Part shown: positions 24,107 through 32,800 of the stretch, piece after piece
Numbering within the stretch: position 1 is the first letter of the stretch
How the letters are laid out: each line of letters starts with the position of its first letter
Source of the DNA: DATEPR01 sp963780635
GTDB lineage: Bacteria > Actinomycetota > Actinomycetes > Mycobacteriales > Pseudonocardiaceae
Direction of reading: 5' to 3'
Assembly: GCA_963780635.1 (NCBI GenBank)
Contig: CAWACW010000010.1
Location: 558,001 to 622,000 of the forward strand
DNA length: 64,000 bases
Notes under the pieces: generated by a model
What the model saw: only the letters and a program-made list of their open reading frames with translations
Databases searched by the model: none
Told to the model about the DNA's origin: nothing
Position numbers and translations under genes: made by a program

Positions 24107-24814
24107 TCATCGTGGCCGGGGGAGCAGGCGGTGCAGCGCACGGGAGCCGGCCAGCCATCGCACCGGCGAAGCGGAGTCGTCGGTGGTCCACGTCAGATGC
24201 TCGATGACGTCCACGACCCCCTCGACCCGCAGGGCGAGCGCGACGGCGACCGACACGATGCTGCGGCGCGGTAGCAGTCCGGTCAGCACCACAACCCCGT
24301 CGGTCACGTCCGCGCTCACAGCGGATGCGTCCGCCCCGAGCGCGCCTACCAGCACGTCGGCGCTGACATCCGCGGCGATGTCGTGGTCCGAGCGGGCGAA
24401 GACCTCCAGTAGGTCGCGTCGACTGGCGATGCCGGCGAGCTGACCCTGGCGGTCGACCACGACGAGTCGTTTCCTGCCACTGCGCTGCAGCAGCCGGGCA
24501 GCCGCCGGAATGCTGACGTCCTCGCCGACGGTGACCGCGGGCGTCGTCATCAGATCGCACGCGTGCCGTGCGTTGGCCTTCGCGCGGCGACGACGGTGAC
24601 CGGGTAACCATCGGGACGCGGCCCGCCGGCTCTGCTTGTCCACCAGATCGGCCTCGGAGACCACGCCGAGCACACGGTGTGCCTCGTCCACGACGGGAAC
24701 GGCGCGCAGGCCGTAGTGGGCCAGCAGCAGCGCGATGTCCTTGCATGCCGTGTGCGGATGGACGCACACCACGTCCCTGGTCATGACATCGGCGACGGCG
24801 TGCGGCGTAGACAT
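24107..24814 (-). CDS. CBS-pair and BON domain protein (second)
   Basis: About 235 aa from the ATG at 24814; the ATG at 24856 is a longer alternative. CBS motifs are DVMTRDVVCVHPHTACKDIA with AVPVVDEAHRVLGVVSEADL, and DLMTTPAVTVGEDVSIPAAA with RLVVVDRQGQLAGIASRRDL. A basic loop (RWLPGHRRRRAK) separates them, and a BON-like tail (AVSADVTDGVVVLTGLLPRR...VEGVVDVIEHLTW) follows. It is a paralogue of the 22065 and 26350 genes. It lies upstream of the decayed GAPDH and opposite to the decayed acetate kinase. It is expected to be a cytoplasmic nucleotide-sensing protein of the low-oxygen response. Confidence 0.88.
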   Translation of the reverse strand: MSTPHAVADVMTRDVVCVHPHTACKDIALLLAHYGLRAVPVVDEAHRVLGVVSEADLVDKQSRRAASRWLPGHRRRRAKANARHACDLMTTPAVTVGEDVSIPAAARLLQRSGRKRLVVVDRQGQLAGIASRRDLLEVFARSDHDIAADVSADVLVGALGADASAVSADVTDGVVVLTGLLPRRSIVSVAVALALRVEGVVDVIEHLTWTTDDSASPVRWLAGSRALHRLLPRPR

Positions 24815-25202
24815 GGGATGAGGATGCACGCGCCGGCGCCTGGTGAGCAGAGACATTGGTCCCCATGCCCGACGACCCCGGTCACCAAGTGCCCCGTGCG
24901 GGACGCGGCCGGCCGGCAACCTCGCCGTCGCGACCGCGCATCGCGCGACACCCCTCACCACCTGGACCGTTGACGGGGTACTCGCCGTCGACCTCAACGC
25001 TGGAGCCTCGCCCCGGGTGACCGTCCTACCCCACCGTCAGGCAGGTGGGCGGCGTCGTACAGGGCCGAAGGTCGCCGGTGCGCACCAGGCCCGGGGACTG
25101 GCTGGTCCGTGGCCTTGGTCCCCCGGGCCGGGGACGGCGGCCACTCGTCGCGCGCCCCGCTGCGGGCCAGAGTGGCACTGGGTGAAAGGGAGTGTGACAA
25201 GG
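24815..25202. promoter_or_regulatory. Divergent spacer with GGGAC/GTCC half-sites
   Basis: No gene is supported in this gap. It holds clustered half-sites: GGGGAC at 25093-25098, GGTCC at 25104-25108, GTCCCC at 25118-25123 and GGGGAC at 25130-25135. DosR/DevR boxes are built from GGGAC and GTCCC half-sites, and the neighbouring genes are DosR-regulon types. The spacing differs from the Mycobacterium consensus, so this is only a suggestion. Confidence 0.25.
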
Positions 25203-25645
25203 ATGCGCGTGGCGACGGTCAATCCTGGTTCGTCCGGTCTGAAGCCGGCGATCGTCGAGGACGGTCGTGAACTGGCGACGAGGTCGGTCGACGCCGTCTG
25301 GGCCGCTCGCGCGGGGTCCATCGGGCGAACTGGTCGCGCGCCGGCAGCCGATCGACGCCGTAGGTGTGCGGTTCGTGCACTGCGGTGACCACGTAGCCCC
25401 GGCGGTGCTGGATCGGCAGGACATCGACCGGTTGCGGGCACTGACGCTACTGGCACCACTGCACCGGCCGCTGGCTGTCGAGCTGGCGGAGCTGGGGTTC
25501 GCTGGGCGTCACCGTCGGTCCCGGACGCTTGTCGGGTGAGGGTGACCGGCTGGTCGCCCCGGCTGCCGCTGCGGTTCGGGTGCTCGTGGTGACCGCGCGG
25601 GAGGACCTGCAGATCGCGCGCCGGACGACGGAGGTCGTGAGCGCA
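25203..25645 (+). pseudogene. ackA: Acetate kinase remnant with frameshifts and central deletion
   Basis: From the ATG at 25203 the frame reads MRVATVNPGSSGLKPAIVED, the phosphate-binding N-terminus of acetate kinase. A shift follows, then IDAVGVRFVHCGDHVAPAVL and LTLLAPLHRPLAVELAEL (family: DAVGHRVVHGGE..., L-x-P-L-A-P-L-H-N-P). The central catalytic part is missing, and the end resumes with SGEGDRLVAPAAAAVRVLVV and TAREDLQIARRT, the AckA C-terminus (VLVVPAREDLEIARQT). About half of the roughly 390 residues survive in three frames. It lies just upstream of the intact USP gene. Confidence 0.82.
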
Positions 25646-25697
25646 CGGGCGATCCGGCCGCAGGAGGAACGCCGTACGAGGAACAAGGAGCAGGACG

Positions 25698-26240
25698 ATG
25701 AATGCGGACAAGGCAAACGAACTGATCGTGGTCGGTGTGGACGGCAGCCGGTTCGGCCTGGAGGCGTTGCGCTGGGCGCTGGCCGAGGCACAGCGACGGG
25801 AGTGCGGTGTGCGGGCGCTGCTGGTGGCACACGTGTCGCCGGTCGTCGCCGCCGGTAGACCCAGCACAGTGGGCATGGCGTCCGCGCTGTCGGCTGAGCC
25901 CGACCAGGAATACGTGCGGCGGTTGCAGGACACGGTCCAAGCGGTGCTGGGCGAGCACGACGACCCCAGCCTGACGGCACAGGTGGTGCACGGCAGCGCA
26001 CCCGAGACGCTGTGCGCCGCATCCGCGGACGCGCAGTTGCTGGTGATCGGCAGCCACGGTCATGGCCAGATGCTCGAGACAGTGCTGGGCAGCGTCGCGC
26101 GCTACTGCGTGCACAACGCCTCCTGCCCGGTGGTGGTCATCCCGGCCAGGCTCGCCGCACCAGCGGACAAGGCGGCGGTCACGGACGAGCCGGCCGGGCG
26201 GCCACCGCAGTTGAGCTACGGGCCCGGGCCACTGCTCTAG
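25698..26240 (+). CDS. Universal stress protein (single UspA domain)
   Basis: 180 aa, ATG at 25698 after AAGGAG. LIVVGVDGSRFGLEALRWAL begins the UspA fold, and LLVIGSHGHGQMLETVLGS contains the G-x2-G-x9-G-S ATP-binding motif (here G-S-H-G-H-G...G-S-V), so nucleotide binding is expected. A proline-rich tail (PPQLSYGPGPLL) ends the protein. Such proteins are abundant in actinomycete low-oxygen regulons (Rv2623 type). The next gene, a CBS protein, starts 109 nt downstream on the same strand. Confidence 0.92.
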   Translation: MNADKANELIVVGVDGSRFGLEALRWALAEAQRRECGVRALLVAHVSPVVAAGRPSTVGMASALSAEPDQEYVRRLQDTVQAVLGEHDDPSLTAQVVHGSAPETLCAASADAQLLVIGSHGHGQMLETVLGSVARYCVHNASCPVVVIPARLAAPADKAAVTDEPAGRPPQLSYGPGPLL

Positions 26241-26349
26241 CGGGTGCGCGGCCGTGGCCGAGGTCCCCGCCGGCGGTGACCAACGACCGACGCCCGGCGC
26301 CACGGCCGAATCCAACGTCACCGGTAAGCGGAAGAAAGGTGGTCGCGCG

Positions 26350-26952
26350 ATGCGAGTACAGGACATCATGACCAGGCAGGTGGTCACCGTGACCCCGCAG
26401 ACCACGGTGAAGTACGCCGCGAGCCTGCTCTCCTCGCACGGTTACACGGCGCTGCCCGTCGTCGACGACGACGATCGGCTGATCGGCATCGTGACCGAAG
26501 CCGACCTCGTTCGTGATCGGTTCCCCCGGGACGCGCGGTCGCGTCGTGGTGACGACGAGGACCAGGCACCCCCACCGGGCACTGTCGGCGATGTGATGAC
26601 CACCCCGGCGATCGGCATGGGTGCCCGCACCGATGTGGCGGACCTGGTCACTGCCATGTGGGACGGCAAGATCCGCAGTATGCCCATTGTGGACGGAACG
26701 CGCCTGGCAGGCATCGTCACGCGAAGGGACCTGGTGCGGGTCATCGGCCGTGACGACCGGTCCATCGCCACGGACGTGCGGCACAAGCTGGCCAACTACA
26801 GCGGCCCTGACCGTTGGTCCGTCGACGTGTCCGACGGCGTGGTCGAGCTGGGCGACGAGTACGGCGACGAGACCGAGCGGCACATCGCGATCGTGCTGGG
26901 CGAATCGGTGCCCGGCGTCATCGCCGTGCACGTGGTACCGGTGCGACGGTGA
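26350..26952 (+). CDS. CBS-pair and BON domain protein (third)
   Basis: 200 aa from the ATG at 26350 behind AAAGGTGG; an in-frame extension to 26254 lacks domain sequence. Motifs: DIMTRQVVTVTPQTTVKYAA, ALPVVDDDDRLIGIVTEADL, DVMTTPAIGMGARTDVADLV, and SMPIVDGTRLAGIVTRRDLV. The BON-like tail is SVDVSDGVVELGDEYGDETE...VPGVIAVHVVPV. It follows the USP gene and precedes the DevS-like kinase on the same strand, so the three may be one transcript. Paralogue of the genes at 22065 and 24107 but with a shorter inter-CBS loop (about 20 residues, acidic rather than basic). Confidence 0.9.
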   Translation: MRVQDIMTRQVVTVTPQTTVKYAASLLSSHGYTALPVVDDDDRLIGIVTEADLVRDRFPRDARSRRGDDEDQAPPPGTVGDVMTTPAIGMGARTDVADLVTAMWDGKIRSMPIVDGTRLAGIVTRRDLVRVIGRDDRSIATDVRHKLANYSGPDRWSVDVSDGVVELGDEYGDETERHIAIVLGESVPGVIAVHVVPVRR

Positions 26953-27070
26953 ACAGCGAACTGGAGGGGCGGGAGATGAACGGCAACCACGCCCGCGCGC
27001 GGCGCGCCGGCCGGACCGCTCGACCTCCGATCAGATTGTCGCTGCTCGGTGGCCGTGCCAGAGTGACTCC

Positions 27071-28825
27071 GTGCGCAACGACGGAGACGCCGGCCCGGTT
27101 CGACCGACTGAGGCGACCCGGATCGGAGCCGCGCTGTCGCAGGCACGCCTGACCGAGTTGCTCGGCGAGGTCCAGCAGCGGGTCGAGGACATCGTGGAGA
27201 GCACTCGCACCAGGATGGACGCGCTTTTGGAGTCCGTGCTGGCCGTGTCCTCGGGTCTGGAGCTGGACGGGACGTTGCGGCAGATCGTGCAGGCCGCCAT
27301 GGAGCTGGTCGACGCCCGCTACGGCGCCATGGGAGTCCTGGGCGGCGCGGACGGTGAGCTCGCCGAGTTCATCAATATCGGTATCGACGAGGACACCCGC
27401 ACCTTGATCGGCGATTTGCCCACCGGCCACGGTGTCCTGGGTGTGGTGATCGAGGAGGGCAAGCCGTTACGGCTGGACGACCTGTCGCGGCACCCGGCGT
27501 CCGTCGGGTTTCCGGCTCACCATCCGGCGATGCGGGCATTCCTCGGTGTTCCGGTGCGAGCCCGGGGCGAGGTCTTCGGCCGGCTGTATCTGACCGAGAA
27601 GGCCAACGGCCAGCCGTTCACCGAGGACGACGAGGCGGTCGTGCGGGCTCTGGCGGGCGCTGCCGGTATCGCCGTGGACAACGCCCGCCTCTACGAGGAG
27701 GCGCAGCGCAGGCAGCGTTGGCTGGAGGCCAGCGCTGAGGTCACCGCCGAGTTGCTGGGCGCGGGGGATCCGACGGAAATCCTGCGGTTGATCGCCGGCC
27801 GCACGCTGGAGCTGAGCAACGCTGATTACGCGATGATCGCGCTACCCGAAGACGACGAGGCCGATCCGGAGGACATCACGACGCTGACAGTCGCCGTGTC
27901 GGCCGGCCTGGAGTCGGACCTGCTCACCGGACGGATCATCCCGGTACGGGGGTCCACCTCCGGCTCGGTGTTCGTCGACCACGTGCCGCGCGCGGTGCCG
28001 AGTCTGGCGTTCGACCCGGCGGTGGGTCTGGATGTCCGGTTCGGGCCCGCCCTGGTGTTGCCGCTGGGTTCCGGTGACCGGGTGCAAGGTGTGCTGCTGG
28101 CGGTGCGCACGCCCGGCTCGGCCCCGTTCGCGGAGCAGGAACTGCAGGTGGTGTCCTCGTTCGGCGACCAGGCATCGCTGGCTCTGGAACGCGCGAGGAG
28201 CCAGGCCGAGCGAGGCGAGTTGGAGCTGCTGGCCGATCGGGACCGGATCGCCCGGGATCTGCACGATCACGTGATCCAGCGGTTGTTCGCGATCGGATTG
28301 TCCTTGCAGGGCACCCGCAGGAGAGTCAAGACACCAGGTGTGGCCGAGCGGGTGAGTGATCACATTGACCAGCTGCACGAGGTCATCCAGGACATCCGCA
28401 CGGCGATTTTCGATCTGCAGGTCAGCGAGGTGGGTGCCGGCCAGGTGCGCGGCAGGTTGCACCAGGTGATCTCGGAACTGACCGACGACGCTCCGCTGCG
28501 CACCACGGCGCGGATGTCCGGACCACTGGACACCGTGCCGCCCGGCCTGGCCGAGCACGCCGAGGCGGTAATCCGCGAAGCGATCAGCAACGCGGTGCGG
28601 CACGCCAAAGCACACGAACTCATGGTGACCATCTCGGTCGACGACCAGCTCGTCATCGACGTCTGCGACAACGGGGTGGGCATCCCCGACACAGTCGCCC
28701 GCAGCGGACTGCACAACCTGAAGCAGCGAGCCGCGGCAGCGGGTGGATCGTTCACCGTCGGGCGGGACGCCGGTGGCGGCACTCGCTTGGTGTGGACGGC
28801 GCCGCTGCCCACGGCCGGGCACTGA
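27071..28825 (+). CDS. DevS/DosT-like heme-GAF sensor histidine kinase
   Basis: 584 aa from the GTG at 27071. GAF-A (about 62-208) contains GFPAHHPAMRAFLGVPVR and FGRLYLTEK. His151 and Tyr173 are 22 residues apart, exactly as heme ligand His149 and distal Tyr171 in Mycobacterium DevS, so heme and gas (O2/NO/CO) sensing is expected. GAF-B follows (about 230-375). The HisKA_3 helix DRIARDLHDHVIQRLFAIGL has phospho-acceptor His398; the ATPase domain has EAISNAVRHAKA and DNGVGIPD. It is the last intact gene of the low-oxygen island. No DevR-type regulator is in the window, so its partner must lie elsewhere. Confidence 0.92.
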   Translation: MRNDGDAGPVRPTEATRIGAALSQARLTELLGEVQQRVEDIVESTRTRMDALLESVLAVSSGLELDGTLRQIVQAAMELVDARYGAMGVLGGADGELAEFINIGIDEDTRTLIGDLPTGHGVLGVVIEEGKPLRLDDLSRHPASVGFPAHHPAMRAFLGVPVRARGEVFGRLYLTEKANGQPFTEDDEAVVRALAGAAGIAVDNARLYEEAQRRQRWLEASAEVTAELLGAGDPTEILRLIAGRTLELSNADYAMIALPEDDEADPEDITTLTVAVSAGLESDLLTGRIIPVRGSTSGSVFVDHVPRAVPSLAFDPAVGLDVRFGPALVLPLGSGDRVQGVLLAVRTPGSAPFAEQELQVVSSFGDQASLALERARSQAERGELELLADRDRIARDLHDHVIQRLFAIGLSLQGTRRRVKTPGVAERVSDHIDQLHEVIQDIRTAIFDLQVSEVGAGQVRGRLHQVISELTDDAPLRTTARMSGPLDTVPPGLAEHAEAVIREAISNAVRHAKAHELMVTISVDDQLVIDVCDNGVGIPDTVARSGLHNLKQRAAAAGGSFTVGRDAGGGTRLVWTAPLPTAGH

Positions 28826-28833
28826 CGGGCGGC

Positions 28834-29446
28834 TCACCCGGCCTGCGTTGGCGGGCGCGATCCGAGGACTGTCGCCGTTCCACTGCCACTCCACGCGATC
28901 GCGGACCGCGACGACACCGGGAATGCTGCCCACGAGTTCACTGCCGACGCTATGGACAGCCCACCCTCGACGAAATCGGCGAGTCGTCGCTCGACCTCGG
29001 TCAGATCGGTTAAATCGTTGGGAGGCACCTCCTTGCGTCGCACCACGGAGAAGAAGACCTCTCCCTGATTCAACCAGAAAGCGTGCACCATCACCGCGTT
29101 GGGAAACCGGGCGGCCAGCTGATCGATCGCTGCCTGGGCGCGATGCGAGGACCCGTTGTCCACCACCCACAACACCCGCTTCGCCGAGGCGTATCGCTCA
29201 CACGTCATGACCCGCTCGGCCAACGCCATGAACGACACGATCCCCGTGGCGGACGCACAGCGCCCGAACACTGTGGCCTGATGCACTTCGCAGGCGGCCA
29301 GGTAGGCCAGCGCCCCGCCCGGGTGTACTCGTGGTTGCGGCCATCCCCGCCGCGCCGAAGCGGCCCCGCCAGGTCCGCACCGTGTCCACACTGACCCTCA
29401 CATGCGCCGCGATCGCCGCAGTGACCACCTCAGCCGCCAGCAGCAC
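28834..29446 (-). pseudogene. IS630-family transposase remnant
   Basis: The minus strand reads an N-terminal helix-turn-helix piece (IAAHVRVSVDTVRTWRGRF), then, frame-shifted, ALAYLAACEVHQATVFGRCA, RVLWVVDNGSSHRAQAAIDQ, and FWLNQGEVFFSVVRRKEV with PNDLTDLTEVERRLADF. These match the DDE core of IS630 transposases (VDNGSSHRG, HASWLNQVEIFFS). The region between the HTH and the first catalytic Asp is lost, and the C-terminal RYN...FRWKFT end is replaced. No inverted repeats are identified. It marks the border between the dormancy island and the next genes. Confidence 0.85.
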
Positions 29447-29581
29447 ATCTGGGCCCGGTGGGTTTCCCAGTGGCAGCGCCGAAGAAGCGCTGGACTGCGC
29501 CTGTCGCCTCTACCTGGACAGCCCATACGGACCGGTCACCATGAACCCGAAGAACTTCGAAAACCGACCACCAAGGCAACA

Positions 29582-29626
29582 TTTTACCCTTGGGATTGTC
29601 CACTTTTTATCCTTGAGATTGTCCAC
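29582..29626. promoter_or_regulatory. Two tandem 22-23 bp repeats upstream of the ATPase-like gene
   Basis: TTTTACCCTTGGGATTGTCC plus AC (29582-29603) is followed directly by TTTTTATCCTTGAGATTGTC plus CAC (29604-29626). Both share CCTTGRGATTGTCCAC. The surrounding 29560-29630 is markedly AT-richer than the flanks. A tandem protein-binding site about two helical turns apart is the natural reading. The rest of the gap 29447-29780 holds nothing I can identify. Confidence 0.6.
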
Positions 29627-29780
29627 ATCCGTCCAGTGGGCATCCGGAATGCGGCAGGCGAAGAACCTTGGGCTTCGTTGTGGTGTGTCGCCGGTGAACT
29701 GCTGGTTGCCCTTGGTTGTTCCGGCGATAGGGTGCACGGAGACTTCCGCCCGCTTGGGCTTCGCACACGGAGGTAGTCAC

Positions 29781-30866
29781 GTGCCTGAACACGGCAATCA
29801 GGCCGGGGTGAACGAGCTTGTCCGGGAAGCCGTTCGCCGGTCCGAGGACACAGTCGCGTCCAACCTGCGGCGAAATCCGGTGTTGCTGCTCGAAAGTGCC
29901 GATCCGGTCGGGCGCGGCGACTATGTGCGGGACATCAGAGGCCAGCTGAAGGATCGGATGCCGTGTGTGTACGCCGATCTGGCCAGTTTCACCACGTCGT
30001 TCGGTGATACGGCGGTACCCCGGCTGATCGCGGAGCTCGCCTATAAAATGGGCAGTTCCGACAACCCGTACGGTGGGCTGCGATTTCCCCGGCTCCGGAT
30101 CGCCTACGTCGCGATGAGTGTGCCGGTCGACGTGACCGACCGGACCGGCGCGAAACGGCTGATGCAGGGGACGCTGCTGCGGCATCGCGGTGTCGAGGAG
30201 GTCAAACAGATTCTCAAGGACGCCGCCGAGTTCGCGATGTCGCCGGTGTCCGTAGCCAAATTCACCATCCCCAGCAGTGCTGTCGGGCGGCTCATTGACG
30301 GCCTGGTCACCGGATTGACGTTGTTCAGTCCGCTGCGCCGCTACATTCTCGGCGCCGCCCAGCTCTGGTACGGCGAGTGGGGCAGCCGCGGCAAACGCCT
30401 GAGGAGCAAGCAGCTGGCCCGACTGTCCATCGACGTGCTGCTCGAGCTGAGCAGCTGGCAGCGGCCACCGGCTCCGGACCCCGCCGAAATCAACTCGCTG
30501 CTGTGGAAGGCGTTCCTCGCCGACCTCGTGGACAACTTCAGGCATCGGCGTCGCAGCTACGAATGGCCGTTCAACGCCGTGGTCGTCCTGGACAACGCGA
30601 CCTCGACGACAGCAGCGACGTTCCTCGGTGAACTGTTACAACAGGGGCTACCGGGCAAGCTCGACCCGCTGACGATCATCGTCGCCGGCGGTAGCGGCCT
30701 GGCGGCCGAACTGGACGACGACGCCGAGACACCGCTTATCCCCGACGCCCGCGAAGTGATGGCCTCGGGCAGCCCCATGACGTCCTGGGTCCGCTGCCCG
30801 TTGCAGGCGCTACCGAGCGGCAGGCACGCGCCACGGTCGAACGGCCGGCCGTCACCTTCGTCGTGA
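29781..30866 (+). CDS. ATPase-like protein without a recognisable P-loop, unknown
   Basis: 361 aa from the GTG at 29781, 7 nt after GGAGG. The opening RRNPVLLLESADPVGRGDYVRDIRGQL occupies the place of a P-loop but has no GK[ST]; later MPCVYADLASFTTSFGDTAVPRLI and NAVVVLDNATSTTAATFLGE look like the post-Walker A and Walker B (hhhhD) strands of a STAND/AAA-type fold. No membrane helix is evident. The C-terminus (ALPSGRHAPRSNGRPSPSS) looks like frame-shifted tail sequence, so the gene may be truncated. The membrane-anchored receptor-like gene starts 73 nt downstream on the same strand, suggesting a functional pair. Confidence 0.55.
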   Translation: MPEHGNQAGVNELVREAVRRSEDTVASNLRRNPVLLLESADPVGRGDYVRDIRGQLKDRMPCVYADLASFTTSFGDTAVPRLIAELAYKMGSSDNPYGGLRFPRLRIAYVAMSVPVDVTDRTGAKRLMQGTLLRHRGVEEVKQILKDAAEFAMSPVSVAKFTIPSSAVGRLIDGLVTGLTLFSPLRRYILGAAQLWYGEWGSRGKRLRSKQLARLSIDVLLELSSWQRPPAPDPAEINSLLWKAFLADLVDNFRHRRRSYEWPFNAVVVLDNATSTTAATFLGELLQQGLPGKLDPLTIIVAGGSGLAAELDDDAETPLIPDAREVMASGSPMTSWVRCPLQALPSGRHAPRSNGRPSPSS

Positions 30867-30938
30867 ATCGTCCGCGGTGCAGATCGTCGCTGCGAGCGCG
30901 ATTCCGACAGCCCCATTCATGCCCGCTCAAGAGGACAG

Positions 30939-32753
30939 ATGGATACCAACGAGTCATATCTCCGTCCAGACCGCGTTATCCCGGACAATCCCCGTCGTGA
31001 TGCCATCGTGGCCCGCCGTCGCAGGCGGCGATCGACTTTCATCGCCATGTTCAGCGTCATCGTCCTGCTGGCGGCGGGCGGGGGAAGTGTCGTCTGGTAT
31101 CGAGCACACGCTGCGTACGTGCTGGCCGTCGCGAGGCACAAGGCCCTGATCTGTCCAGGTCTGCCCGACACTGCGGGCAACGGATTCCAGCTCACCTGGA
31201 CGTCCGAGCCGCAGGAACCTGACAAGCAGTGCATCGGCTGGACGGTCTCGACAAAGTACGTGTTCAACTCGCCCGATCCCACGCTCGCCACCGTGATCAG
31301 CGAGATCGTCGGCGAGAACAACAAGGTCGCGGCGACATCTGGGCCCTATGTTCGGATCGCGTTGTTGATGCCGATATTCCGCGAGCCCGACAGCCCGCTG
31401 ACCTCCGGGGTGATCCTGCATGCACTCGAAGGCGCCTATGTCGCCCAAATGCAGGCGAATTCGGTGCACTCCGACGACGACGGTATGGCTGACTCGCCTT
31501 TACGGATACAGCTGGTGCTGGCCGGCGACGGCAGCAACCAGGATCTATGGCAGGGCGTCGTCGCCGACCTCGGTACCATGGCCAAGGACAGTCGGCATCC
31601 CCTCGTGGCCGTGACCGGCCTGGGAGTGAGCGTTGCCGACACGAGAGCCGCTGCCGCGCGGCTCCAACAGTTCGGCATTCCCACCGTCGGCGCCGTCCTG
31701 ACCGCGGACGACATGACCACGCGAGGCCTTCCGGGCATGTCGAACGACACTCCGGCTTTCTTCAAGGTTTCCACGTCGAACGTGGAATATGTACAGGCAT
31801 TGAAGGATGTGCTGACGGCCGTCGGAGCACCGCAGCGGGGCTATCTGCTGTATGACAGCAACAGCGACGAGTACGTGCAGACGCTGGACGCGGCATTCCG
31901 GAACGAATTTGGCAAACCGGGCAAGCATTTCGAATTCGATCTGGGGCAGCGCGAGGGCTCGTTCATCGGTTCGACGACGCAGCACGTCGGTGCGCCCACG
32001 ATATTCGATGACAGGGTGAATCAAATCGGCGTCGAGAACGTGACGGTGATCCTCTACGCAGGCCGAGACGCCGACCTGCCGCGACTGGTACGGGCGCTGG
32101 CGCACAGGCCGGTGTCAGGCCCCTTGACGCCGGTCATCATCGCGACCGGCACCACCGGCTTGGTCGTCGACACCACCAACCACAATCGGGGCAGCGGTGA
32201 CCAGACCCTGACCGAGGGTGATCTGGACTATGCGCACGTCGGGATCCTGGATGCCTCGACCACCGACCCGAAAGGCTGGGCGGCCAACCCCGCCGAGTCC
32301 ACCACGCCGACGAAGTACGCCCACTTCAGCGCTGACTTCCTGTCACTGCTCAATGGCCTGGCGACAGCATCGGATCTCTACGACGGATACGCCATCATGC
32401 ACCATGACGCCATGCTCGCCGCGATAGTGGCTGCCCGGGGCGCCTTCGCCGCCAACGCACAGGCCCAGCCGAATCAGTCTGGGCTCGCCGACGTGCCCTC
32501 CGGTCCCGAGGTGCGTTACCAGCTCACCCAGACAGGCCAGTTCGATGGGGCAGGCGGCCAGTTCTCCTTCGAGGACCAGAATCCGCCCAACGACCTGTGG
32601 CCGATCAGCAGACCGACGCCGGTGCTGTTGTTCGGTCTCGCGGTGAACACACCGCAGTGGCAGTGGGCGGTCACGAAGGTCCAGCCGACCGCGTGCGAGA
32701 AACTTGCCGACCCGGCCAATCCCGTCCCGGACTACCTGACCACGACCTGCTGA
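30939..32753 (+). CDS. Membrane-anchored periplasmic-binding-protein-like (type I) receptor domain protein
   Basis: 604 aa, ATG at 30939 after AAGAGGA. A basic N-terminal segment (ARRRRRRS) precedes one membrane helix (about 34-54, FIAMFSVIVLLAAGGGSVVW), with no lipobox. The large outer part has the type I solute-binding fold used by branched-chain amino-acid receptors: YVRIALLMPIFREPDSPLTS, DLWQGVVADLGTMAKDSRHP, LVAVTGLGVSVADTRAAAAR, FGIPTVGAVLTADDMTTRGL, NVTVILYAGRDADLPRLVRAL and LYDGYAIMHHDAMLAAIV. No permease or ABC ATPase is adjacent. It is probably a sensor or presentation protein working with the ATPase-like partner, but its ligand and output are unknown. Confidence 0.7.
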   Translation: MDTNESYLRPDRVIPDNPRRDAIVARRRRRRSTFIAMFSVIVLLAAGGGSVVWYRAHAAYVLAVARHKALICPGLPDTAGNGFQLTWTSEPQEPDKQCIGWTVSTKYVFNSPDPTLATVISEIVGENNKVAATSGPYVRIALLMPIFREPDSPLTSGVILHALEGAYVAQMQANSVHSDDDGMADSPLRIQLVLAGDGSNQDLWQGVVADLGTMAKDSRHPLVAVTGLGVSVADTRAAAARLQQFGIPTVGAVLTADDMTTRGLPGMSNDTPAFFKVSTSNVEYVQALKDVLTAVGAPQRGYLLYDSNSDEYVQTLDAAFRNEFGKPGKHFEFDLGQREGSFIGSTTQHVGAPTIFDDRVNQIGVENVTVILYAGRDADLPRLVRALAHRPVSGPLTPVIIATGTTGLVVDTTNHNRGSGDQTLTEGDLDYAHVGILDASTTDPKGWAANPAESTTPTKYAHFSADFLSLLNGLATASDLYDGYAIMHHDAMLAAIVAARGAFAANAQAQPNQSGLADVPSGPEVRYQLTQTGQFDGAGGQFSFEDQNPPNDLWPISRPTPVLLFGLAVNTPQWQWAVTKVQPTACEKLADPANPVPDYLTTTC

Positions 32754-32800
32754 CCGGCCCGGACGCGGTCAAGGCGCCGACGCCCGCGGTGCTGCTTCAA

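Noticed and set aside
24815..25202. A gene between the second CBS protein and the ackA remnant
   Set aside because: Open frames exist on both strands but carry no motif, helix pattern or start site; treated as spacer.
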